Below, in pieces: positions 27,342 to 34,590 of a stretch of DNA of 64,000 bases. A program made the position numbers and the translations under genes. The notes beneath the pieces are model-generated. The model searched no databases and was not told where the DNA came from. It saw only the letters and a list, made by a program, of their open reading frames with translations. Origin of the DNA: JAGRGG01 sp965217265 (GTDB lineage: Bacteria > Pseudomonadota > Alphaproteobacteria > Geminicoccales > Geminicoccaceae); assembly GCA_965217265.1 (NCBI GenBank), contig CBDCHP010000007.1, forward strand, positions 1 through 64,000, in the 5' to 3' direction. Each line of letters begins with the position of its first letter. Within the stretch, counting starts at the first letter, position 1.

Positions 27342-28325
27342 TCAGACGTTGACCCCCTTCATGCCCTCCTCGGTGTAGCGGGCACCGGCGACCGCGTGCC
27401 GTCCGATCGCGTCCTTGAGGTCGCGGTCCTCCTCGGCGGTAACGGTGACGTCGACGGCGCCCGCGTTCTCCTCCAGGTAACGCAGCCGCTTGGTGCCGGG
27501 GATCGGGACGACGTCGTCGCCCTGGGCCAGCAGCCACGCGAGTGCCAGTTGCGCCGGCGTGCAGCCCTTGGCAGCGGCCATGTCCTTGACGGCCGCGACG
27601 ATCGCTTGGTTCGAGCGCAGGTTGTCGTCCGAGAACCGGGGCAGGTTGGCGCGAAAATCTCCCGGTTTAAACGCGGTGCCTGCGTCGAAGGTCCCGGTCA
27701 GGAACCCCCGCCCCAAGGGCGCGTAGGGCACGAACGCGACTCCGAGTTCGCGGCAGGCCGGCAGGACCTCCGCCTCGACCTCGCGCGTCCAGAGCGAGTA
27801 CTCGGTCTGCACCGCCGCCACCGGATGCACCGCGTGCGCGCGCTTCAAGGTCGCGGCGCTCACCTCGCACAGCCCGACGTGCCCGATCTTGCCCTCGCGC
27901 ACGAGGTCTCTGAGCGCCCCCATCACCGCCTCGATCGGCCGCGAACGGTCGATCCGGTGGACGTAATAGAGGTCGATCCGCTCAATGCCGAGGCGCTTGA
28001 GCGACGCCTCGCAGGCTTGCCGCGCGTATTCGGGGCTGTTGTCGATCGTGCGCGCGTAGGAATTGCCCTTGCGGACGATGCCGAACTTGGTCGCGATCAC
28101 GGCATCGAACCGCCGTTCGCGCAAGAAGCGGCCGAGCAGCTCCTCGTTGTGGTGCGGGCCGTACACGTCGGCCGTGTCGAAGAAGGTGATCCCGAGGTCG
28201 ACCGCGCGGTGCAGAACACGCATCGCCTCGGCGTCGTCGCGCGGGCCGTAGAACTCGCTCATCCCCATGCAGCCGAGGCCGAGCGCCGAGACTTCGAGGC
28301 CGTTCGTCAAGCGTCGCTTTTTCAT
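27342..28325 (-). CDS. Aldo/keto reductase
   Basis: A 327-residue AKR. GLGCMGMSEFYG, the catalytic DTADVYG (Asp/Tyr), IATKFGIV (Lys) and DLYYVHRIDRSRPIEAV (His) are all present, and the C-terminal VPIPGTKRLRYLEENAGAVDV binds NADPH. It reduces carbonyls of unknown identity, in the YakC/auxin-induced-protein-like branch. ATG 28325 has GAAGGAAACGCC in front. It is the last gene of a merR-CMD-AKR run, which suggests induction by a reactive carbonyl or similar signal. Confidence 0.88.
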   Translation of the reverse strand: MKKRRLTNGLEVSALGLGCMGMSEFYGPRDDAEAMRVLHRAVDLGITFFDTADVYGPHHNEELLGRFLRERRFDAVIATKFGIVRKGNSYARTIDNSPEYARQACEASLKRLGIERIDLYYVHRIDRSRPIEAVMGALRDLVREGKIGHVGLCEVSAATLKRAHAVHPVAAVQTEYSLWTREVEAEVLPACRELGVAFVPYAPLGRGFLTGTFDAGTAFKPGDFRANLPRFSDDNLRSNQAIVAAVKDMAAAKGCTPAQLALAWLLAQGDDVVPIPGTKRLRYLEENAGAVDVTVTAEEDRDLKDAIGRHAVAGARYTEEGMKGVNV

Positions 28326-28359
28326 GGCGTTTCCTTCGAAGGGTTTTAGGATCAAGCCG

Positions 28360-28755
28360 TCAGGCCGGGGGATCGGCGAAGACCTCCTTGGCAACGAACA
28401 GGCCGTTCAAGGCCGCCGGGAAGCCGGCGTAGACCGCTATCTGCATGATGGTCTCCACGATTTCGTCCCGGCTCAGGCCGACGTTGAGGCCGGCTTGGAT
28501 GTGGACCTTGAGTTGGGGTCCGGCGTTGCCGAGTGCCGTGAGCGCGGCGATCGTCGCCACCTCGCGGCTGCGAAGGTCGAGCCCCGGCCGCATGTAGATG
28601 TCGCCGAACGGGAACTCGATCATGTAGCGGGCGAAGTCGGGCGCAATGTCGGCCAATTGGTCGACGACTTTCTGCCCGCCCTGCCCGTTAATCTCAGCGA
28701 GGGCGCGCCGGCCCCGCTCGAACCGTTCGTTCGCGTCGTGTTGTGCCTGCGCCAT
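28360..28755 (-). CDS. Carboxymuconolactone decarboxylase family protein
   Basis: A 131-residue all-helical CMD/AhpD-like protein. FGDIYMRPGLDLRSREVATIAALTALGN and HIQAGLNVGLSRDEIVETIMQIAVYAGFPAALNG are the family core. The AhpD CxxC pair is absent, so a peroxidase role is unlikely. Start ATG 28755 lies within the end of merR, a 62-base overlap. Members next to AKR and MerR genes are usually of unknown function. Confidence 0.85.
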   Translation of the reverse strand: MAQAQHDANERFERGRRALAEINGQGGQKVVDQLADIAPDFARYMIEFPFGDIYMRPGLDLRSREVATIAALTALGNAGPQLKVHIQAGLNVGLSRDEIVETIMQIAVYAGFPAALNGLFVAKEVFADPPA

Positions 28756-29110
28756 GGGTTTCGTCCATCCCCTCGTAAGTGGCGATCTTGGCGTCGAGGA
28801 CGAATAGGCAGGCATCTAGCTCGGCGAGGTGCGCGCGAACCCGCTCGCGGTGCCGAACGAGAAGCTCGCTTCGTTCAGCCACGTTCCCAGGTCCCTGGGC
28901 GCGCAAGCCGGCGTAGCGCACCATGTCGCGGATCCCCATTCCCGTCGTCTTCAAGCGCCCGAGAAATTCGATCCACGGCAGGACGGAAGCGTCATACTCC
29001 CTATGGCCGGACCGCCCCCGCATTGCCTGCGGCAGCAGCCCGATCCGCTCGTAGTAGCGGATCGTGTGCGTGCTCAAACCGGTGCGCAGGGCAAGGTCTT
29101 TGATCTTCAT
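28694..29110 (-). CDS. MerR-family transcriptional regulator
   Basis: A 138-residue regulator: MKIKDLALRTGLSTHTIRYYERIGLLP is the MerR winged helix, and VRHRERVRAHLAELDACLFVLDAKIATYE is the dimerisation coil. There are no cysteine clusters typical of metal sensors at the C-terminus, so it probably belongs to the AdhR-like group. Start ATG 29110; an upstream ATG 29134 lengthens it by eight residues but lacks a family match. It heads the merR-CMD-AKR operon and probably autoregulates it. Confidence 0.88.
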   Translation of the reverse strand: MKIKDLALRTGLSTHTIRYYERIGLLPQAMRGRSGHREYDASVLPWIEFLGRLKTTGMGIRDMVRYAGLRAQGPGNVAERSELLVRHRERVRAHLAELDACLFVLDAKIATYEGMDETHGAGTTRRERTVRAGPARPR

Positions 29111-29180
29111 CTCGGCCTTTCTCCGTCTCGACACCGGGAGTTCTACGACTTCGAGCGTGCTCTAAGTCAAGTAGTGTTAT

Positions 29181-29322
29181 TGAACGCTTCACATGCGCTG
29201 GCGCGCAGCCTTTTTCTCTTCTTTTTCGTCTTTGTCCGAGGCTGGCTTGAGCGTTGAGGCCAAGCTCGGAGACAAGTTGCAAAAAAAGAGAAAGACCGCG
29301 TGTCAGCGCACGCGAAGCGTTA
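29181..29322. repeat. Dispersed palindromic element, copy 5 (inverted)
   Basis: TGAACGCTTCACATGCGCTGG on the left and AGCGCACGCGAAGCGTTAA on the right frame T-rich and A-rich arms. The core order TTTGTCCGAGGCTGG ... GAGGCCAAGCTCGG shows the same orientation as copy 3. The right tip TTA supplies the TAA stop of hemW. The left end lies 71 bases upstream of the merR start, so it separates hemW from the merR operon. Confidence 0.85.
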
Positions 29323-30474
29323 AAGCGACAATGCCGGCAGCACCCGGTCGAGCGCCAAGCGCCCGGTGCTGGTCGCGCGCAGGTGATCCCCGTCGATCTC
29401 GACCAGCCCGGCCGTCAAGAGCCGTGCGAGGCCCTTGGCGTCGATCGCCTCGCCCCAGGGCCGGCCGGCGAGCGCCTCGATCCGGCCGAGCGGCACGCCC
29501 TCGGCGAGGCGCAGGCCCATCAAGAGGGCCTCGTCGACCGTCTCCGCCGGGCTCAGGCGCTCGCGCGGGTGTTCGCCGGTGCCGTCACGCTCGACCGCGC
29601 GCAGCCACGCCTCCGGGGCGCGGTGCGTGGCCGTGGCGTGGCGGGCGCCGTCGGGGCCGAAGATCCGCCCGTGCGCGCCGGGGCCGATGCCGGCGTAGAC
29701 GCCGTAGCGCCAGTAGACGAGGTTGTGCTCGCAGGCGTGGCCGGGCACAGCGAAGTTCGAGACCTCGTAGGCCGCGTAGCCGGCGTTCCTCATGCGCGCC
29801 TCGGTAAGCGCGTAGAGTTCGGCCTCGATCGCCTCGCCCGGCGTCTGCAGCAGGCCTGCCCGCCAGAGCGCGTGAAAGCGGGTGCCGGGCTCGATCGTCA
29901 GTTGGTAGAGCGAGACGTGGCCGGCACCGAGTGCCAGCGCCCGCACCAGCTCGTCATCCCACGCCGCTAAGGTCTGGTTCGGCCGGGCGTAGATCAGGTC
30001 GAACGAGATGCGCTCGAACAGCGCTTGCGCGGTTTCGAGCGCCTCGATCGCCTCCTCGGCGCCGTGCTCGCGGCCGAGTGCATGCAGGTCGGCGTCGTTC
30101 AGCGCCTGGACCCCGAGCGAGACCCGGTTGACCCCGGCGGCCTTGAAGCCTTCGAGCTTGTCCCGCTCGACCGAGGTCGGATTGGCTTCGAGCGTGATCT
30201 CGCAGTCGGGGGCGAGGTTGAGCGCATCGTTTGCCGCCTCGATCACGGCGGCGACGGTCGCAGGCGCCATCAGCGACGGCGTGCCGCCGCCGAAGAAGAT
30301 CGAGCCGACCGCGTGATCCTCCAGGTCGCGGGCGACGCGGCGGACCTCGCCCGCGAACGCCCGCGCCCAGCGCGCGTGATCGATCCCAGCCCGGACGTGG
30401 CTGTTGAAGTCGCAGTAGGGGCACTTGGCCTTGCAAAAGGGCCAGTGGACGTAGAGCCCGGCCGTGGCACTCAC
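29320..30474 (-). CDS. hemW: HemW-like radical SAM protein (heme chaperone)
   Basis: A 384-residue radical SAM protein. The N-terminus LYVHWPFCKAKCPYCDFNSH carries the CxxxCxxC cluster motif followed by the FxxF-like segment. SIFFGGGTPSLM, TLEANPTSVERDKLEGFKAAGVNR and ISFDLIYARPNQTL are HemN/HemW core motifs. The C-terminal VDEALLMGLRLAEGVPL is the HemW domain. The fourth Cys typical of true HemN (CxxxCxxCxC) is absent, so it is a heme chaperone rather than coproporphyrinogen oxidase. Confidence 0.88.
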   Translation of the reverse strand: MSATAGLYVHWPFCKAKCPYCDFNSHVRAGIDHARWARAFAGEVRRVARDLEDHAVGSIFFGGGTPSLMAPATVAAVIEAANDALNLAPDCEITLEANPTSVERDKLEGFKAAGVNRVSLGVQALNDADLHALGREHGAEEAIEALETAQALFERISFDLIYARPNQTLAAWDDELVRALALGAGHVSLYQLTIEPGTRFHALWRAGLLQTPGEAIEAELYALTEARMRNAGYAAYEVSNFAVPGHACEHNLVYWRYGVYAGIGPGAHGRIFGPDGARHATATHRAPEAWLRAVERDGTGEHPRERLSPAETVDEALLMGLRLAEGVPLGRIEALAGRPWGEAIDAKGLARLLTAGLVEIDGDHLRATSTGRLALDRVLPALSL

Positions 30475-32270
30475 GGCCGGGGCGCCCGCGTCAGGTTCAG
30501 CTTGTGCGCCGAATTCAACAGGCCGACGTGGCTGAAGGCCTGAGGGAAGTTGCCGAGCTGGCGCTTGAGGCGCGGGTCGTACTCCTCGGCCAAGAGGCCG
30601 ACGTCGTTGCGAACGCTGAGCAGCTTCTCGAACAGGGCGACCGCCTCCTCGCGCCGCCCGGCGAGCGCCAAGGCGTCGACCAGCCAGAACGTGCAGACGA
30701 GGAAGGTGCCCTCCTCGCCCTCCAAGCCATCGACGCCGCTCGTCGTCCGGTAGCGAAGCACGAAGTCGTCGACGCAGAGGTCCTTCTTGATCGCGTCGAT
30801 CGTGCCGAGAACGCGCGGGTCGTCGGGCGGCAGGAAGCCGAGTGCTGGGATGAGGAGCAAGGAGGCGTCCAGTTCCTCGTTGCCATAGGCTTGCACGAAG
30901 CTGTTGCGTCGGCGGCTGAAGCCTTCATCGAGGATCTCGGCGTGGATGCGCCGCCGCAGATCCCGCCAGCGCCCGAGCGGCCCCGGCAGGCCGTGATTCT
31001 CGATCGCGCGCACCGCCCGGTCGAGCGCCACCCAAGCCATCAGCTTCGAATGGACGAAGTGCTGCGGCTCGCCGCGGATCTCCCAGATGCCGCAGTCGGG
31101 GATCTGCCAGACCTCGGCAACGTGTTTGACCAGCGCCGTCTCGACCCGCCAGCTCTCCTTGTCGATCGGCACGCCGGCCCGGCGCGCGGCGTGCTGCAGG
31201 TCGAGCACCTGACCGTAATTGTCGAGCTGGAACTGGTGCTCGGCGCCGTTGCCGACCCTGACCGGGGCGCTGCCCGCGTAGCCCGGCAGGCCGGGGATCG
31301 TCGTCTCGCGCACGAAGCGCTCGCCGCCGACGCCGAACAGCACCTGCAACTGCGAGGGCTTGCCGGCGGCGACGCGGACCAGCCAGTTGCGAAACGCGAC
31401 CGCCTCCTCGGTGAAGCCGGCGTGGAGGAAGGCGTCGAGGATGAGGGCCGAATCGCGCAGCCAGCAAAAGCGGTAGTCCCAGTTGCGATCACCGCCCAGC
31501 GTCTCGGGCAAGGAGGTGGTGGCGGCGGCGGCGATGCCGCCGGACGGCGCGTAGATCAGCGCCTTCAGGGTGATGAGCGAGCGCAGCACCGCCTCGTCCC
31601 AGCGCTCGCCCTCGCCCAGCTTCTGGTTGGCCCATGCCCGCCACCAGTTGAGCGTCGCCTGCAACTCGTCCCGCGGCGGCAGCGAGGCCGAGGGCGCGTC
31701 GAAGGTCGGGCGCCAGCGCAACCGAAATGCCACCGCCGTGCCGGCAGCGATCTCGAAGCGGCTGAAGGTGCGGTAGTCCTGCCCGCCCAAGGGCACGCGG
31801 GTGATCAACTCGACCTGGTCGGCGCCGGCCGTCGCGACGATCCCGTCGGCGCGGCGCTGCACCCAGGGGATCACCTGCCCGTAGGCAAAGCGCAAGACCA
31901 GCTCCATGCCCATCGTGACGTGGCCGCTGCGGCCCTCGACGATCCGCACGATCTCGGTCCGGCCGCGCTCGGTCGCGATCGGCATGTAGTCGATGATCGC
32001 GACCGTGCCGGTCGGCGTCGTCATACAAGTCTCAAGGACCAGCGAGCCGTCCAGGTAGCGCCGCTTCACCTCGACGACCTCGCCCTTGGGCGCCAAGAGC
32101 CAGCGGCCGTGCTCGGGATTGCCGAGCAAGGCGGCGAAGCACGCCGGGCGGTCGATGCGGCCGGGGCAGAACCAGTCGATCGAGCCGTCCTTCGCCACGA
32201 GCGCCACGGTGCGGGTGTCGCCCAAGAGGGCATAATCTTCGATCGGCAGGCTCAATGTCGTCGGGTCCAA
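30471..32270 (-). CDS. Glycoside hydrolase family 15 protein (glucoamylase/trehalase-like)
   Basis: A 599-residue protein in the GH15 family. PIEDYALLGDTRTVALVAKDGSIDWFCPGR is the characteristic N-terminus, and TTSLPETLGGDRNWDYRFCWLRDSA and FWLVDALALAGRREEAVALFEKLL form the alpha/alpha barrel. Such cytosolic enzymes hydrolyse alpha-glucosidic bonds, often in trehalose. No signal peptide. The stop overlaps the hemW start by four bases. The length is typical for the family. Confidence 0.85.
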   Translation of the reverse strand: MDPTTLSLPIEDYALLGDTRTVALVAKDGSIDWFCPGRIDRPACFAALLGNPEHGRWLLAPKGEVVEVKRRYLDGSLVLETCMTTPTGTVAIIDYMPIATERGRTEIVRIVEGRSGHVTMGMELVLRFAYGQVIPWVQRRADGIVATAGADQVELITRVPLGGQDYRTFSRFEIAAGTAVAFRLRWRPTFDAPSASLPPRDELQATLNWWRAWANQKLGEGERWDEAVLRSLITLKALIYAPSGGIAAAATTSLPETLGGDRNWDYRFCWLRDSALILDAFLHAGFTEEAVAFRNWLVRVAAGKPSQLQVLFGVGGERFVRETTIPGLPGYAGSAPVRVGNGAEHQFQLDNYGQVLDLQHAARRAGVPIDKESWRVETALVKHVAEVWQIPDCGIWEIRGEPQHFVHSKLMAWVALDRAVRAIENHGLPGPLGRWRDLRRRIHAEILDEGFSRRRNSFVQAYGNEELDASLLLIPALGFLPPDDPRVLGTIDAIKKDLCVDDFVLRYRTTSGVDGLEGEEGTFLVCTFWLVDALALAGRREEAVALFEKLLSVRNDVGLLAEEYDPRLKRQLGNFPQAFSHVGLLNSAHKLNLTRAPRP

Positions 32271-32441
32271 TCGACTGTCGGGCTCGTGGTGGCCTCAACT
32301 AGAGCGCAAGCCGGACTTTGCCAAGCAGGAGGACGCCAAAATCCAGTAGCCGTTCGTGATTTGTTCGCTTGCGCGCTTCTCAGCTTCTGTTAATGCTCGC
32401 AAGCCTCGCCAGAGGCGTGTCTCGAACATTGTGGAGGATGT

Positions 32442-33362
32442 ATGGTTCACCGTTCGGCCCGATGGCGGCCGCGGCGGCGCACGACGCGCGTGGAGTGGCC
32501 GACGCTCGGCTTGGCGGCGTTGGTCTACGGCAGCTTCTTTCTTCTGACCTGGAACCACGCGGCGATCCCTCCCTGGCTGCTCCTTTCCATGGGCGCCTTC
32601 GTCGTCGCCCTGCACGGCAGCCTGCAGCACGAGATCATCCACGGCCATCCGACCTCATCCAGGCACTTCAACGACCTCCTGGCACTGCCGCCCTTGTGGC
32701 TCTGGCTTCCCTACCGCGTCTACCGCGAGAGCCACCTCGTCCACCACAATAACGACCGGCTCACCGACCCGCTCGACGATCCGGAATCCTACTACGTCAA
32801 TCGGCGCCAATGGCACGAGCTGTCGAAACCGATGCGAGCCCTCCTCGTCGTCAACCAGACCCTGCTCGGCCGCCTCACGCTCGGCGTCGGGCTCGCCGTC
32901 TATGGCATGTGGCGCAACGAGTGGCGGCGCTTTAAGGGCGGCGATCGCGGCCGCATGCTGTTCTGGGCCGAACACGCCCTCTACGTCGGCCTCCTCTACG
33001 CCTACATCGTCCACCTGACCGGGATGCCGTTTTGGCAGTACGTCTTGTTCTTCGCCCTGCCGGGCACGTCGCTCAGCCTGATCCGCAGCTTCGACGAGCA
33101 CCGCCCGGCCGAGAACGTCGGCGGGCGCTGCACCATCGTCGAGGCGGGCGCGTTCTTTCGCCTCCTCTTCCTCAACAACAACTACCACGCCCTGCATCAC
33201 CTGCACCCGGGCGTCGCGTGGTACAAGCTGCCCGACCTCTACCGCGCCAAGCGGGACGAAGTCCTGGACTGGAACGAGGGTTTCCTGCGCCAGGGCTACA
33301 AGGAGGTCTTCCGCCGCTACCTCGTGCGCCCGCGCGACCACCCGAGCCACCCCTACCATTGA
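32442..33362 (+). CDS. Membrane fatty acid desaturase
   Basis: A 306-residue integral membrane di-iron enzyme. The three histidine boxes are HEIIHGHP (about residue 63), HLVHHNN (about 97) and NNNYHALHHLHPG (about 247). Hydrophobic segments surround them. It introduces a double bond, or hydroxylates a lipid-like substrate; the acyl chain position cannot be told. ATG 32442 follows GTGGAGGATGT. It is divergent from the GH15 gene. Confidence 0.87.
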   Translation: MVHRSARWRPRRRTTRVEWPTLGLAALVYGSFFLLTWNHAAIPPWLLLSMGAFVVALHGSLQHEIIHGHPTSSRHFNDLLALPPLWLWLPYRVYRESHLVHHNNDRLTDPLDDPESYYVNRRQWHELSKPMRALLVVNQTLLGRLTLGVGLAVYGMWRNEWRRFKGGDRGRMLFWAEHALYVGLLYAYIVHLTGMPFWQYVLFFALPGTSLSLIRSFDEHRPAENVGGRCTIVEAGAFFRLLFLNNNYHALHHLHPGVAWYKLPDLYRAKRDEVLDWNEGFLRQGYKEVFRRYLVRPRDHPSHPYH

Positions 33363-33372
33363 GGGGATTTTG

Positions 33373-34149
33373 ATGTCGCTGCGGGCGGCGCTGCCGATGT
33401 ACGATCTGCCGGAACTGCGGCCCGCCACGGATGCGTGGTGGGCGGCGGTCCGGCGGGAACTCGCGGCCCGCGGCGTCGAAGCACCGGCCGGCCTCGATAG
33501 GCCAAAGGACCCCGGCACCTTCTGGCGGCGCCCCGACCTCCTCCTCAGCCAGTGCTGCGGGCATGACCTGATGCATGGGTTGAACGACACGGTCGCCGTC
33601 GTCGCGGTGCCGGACTACGACGCCCACGGCTGCGGCGCCGGCCGCTACCGCTCGGCGATCGTCGCCAGGAAGGGCGCGGCGGACGACTTGGCATCCCTCG
33701 CGCGGGGCCGCCCCGCCGTCAACGGCACCGGCTCGCACTCCGGTTACACGGCGCTGCGCCACGCGCTGAAGTCGGTCGGCGCCGAATGGCCGCCCGACCG
33801 GCCCGTCGTCACCGGCTCGCACCGCGCCTCGATCCGCGCCGTCGCGTCGAGTGTGACCGACCTCGCCGCGATCGACGCCGTGACCCTGGCGCTGCTCGGC
33901 GACGCGGCACCGGACGAACTGGCGGGGGTTGAGACCATCTTCATGGGTACTTGCGCCCCCGCCCTGCCCTACGTCGCGGCCAAAGCCCTGCCCGAAGCGA
34001 CGCGCCGCACCGTGGCCGAGGCGCTGTTCGCGGCGGCGGCGGATCCGGTGTTGGCACCCGTGCGCCGCCGCCTGCGCCTGCGCGGCTTCGTCCGCCCGGA
34101 GGCGGTCGACTACCGCCGGATCGTGGCGATGGGGACCGAGGCGGCCTGA
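33373..34149 (+). CDS. PhnD-like phosphate/phosphonate-binding protein without signal peptide
   Basis: A 258-residue protein of the PhnD (SBP_bac-type) fold: LPMYDLPELRPATDAWWAAVR, LLLSQCCGHDLMHGLND, RYRSAIVARKGAADDLASL, and NGTGSHSGYTALRHAL with ligand-contact serines. It starts at ATG 33373 with no signal peptide or lipobox, unlike transport PhnD. No phosphonate permease is adjacent. A cytoplasmic sensor or enzyme role is possible. It follows the desaturase by 10 bases and so is probably co-transcribed. Confidence 0.7.
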   Translation: MSLRAALPMYDLPELRPATDAWWAAVRRELAARGVEAPAGLDRPKDPGTFWRRPDLLLSQCCGHDLMHGLNDTVAVVAVPDYDAHGCGAGRYRSAIVARKGAADDLASLARGRPAVNGTGSHSGYTALRHALKSVGAEWPPDRPVVTGSHRASIRAVASSVTDLAAIDAVTLALLGDAAPDELAGVETIFMGTCAPALPYVAAKALPEATRRTVAEALFAAAADPVLAPVRRRLRLRGFVRPEAVDYRRIVAMGTEAA

Positions 34150-34184
34150 CCTTCGCCGCCCGCGCCTTGCGGCGGGATCGCGGT

Positions 34185-34484
34185 TTGCCTAAACAAGGGC
34201 CGTCCGCCACCCCCCGCCCGAAGAGGCCGCCCTTGCCGCCGATCACGCTCGGCACCGTCGTCAAGCTGCTGCTGGCGTCCCTCGTCATCGGCATGTTGAT
34301 GGCGTGGTTCGACGCCAGCCCGATCGACGTCTTCGTCTGGGCCCGCGACGGCCTGCGCGACGCCTTCGGCGACGCGCTCGCCTGGGCGCAGTGGGGCGTC
34401 AAGTACGTGCTTTTAGGCGCCATCGTCGTCGTGCCGGTCTGGCTGGCGTTCTACCTGATCCGGGCGGTCGGGCGGCGGCGGTAG
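34185..34484 (+). CDS. Small membrane protein, DUF6460-like
   Basis: About 99 residues from TTG 34185, or 83 from TTG 34233. It has two hydrophobic helices (ITLGTVVKLLLASLVIGMLM and VLLGAIVVVPVWLAFYLIRA) separated by an amphipathic stretch, and a basic end RAVGRRR. This layout resembles DUF6460 proteins of alphaproteobacteria. No known role. It marks the right edge of the high-GC block before the AT-rich island. Confidence 0.6.
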   Translation: MPKQGPSATPRPKRPPLPPITLGTVVKLLLASLVIGMLMAWFDASPIDVFVWARDGLRDAFGDALAWAQWGVKYVLLGAIVVVPVWLAFYLIRAVGRRR

Positions 34485-34590
34485 CAGAAAACGCGGTGCA
34501 ATCAGCGGAGTTGGATCAGCCGCTTGGTTAGTTGCTTCAAGCACAAAATGTCAGTCGCTTTAATTCTATCGAGCTTCGAAGGAGATTCCT

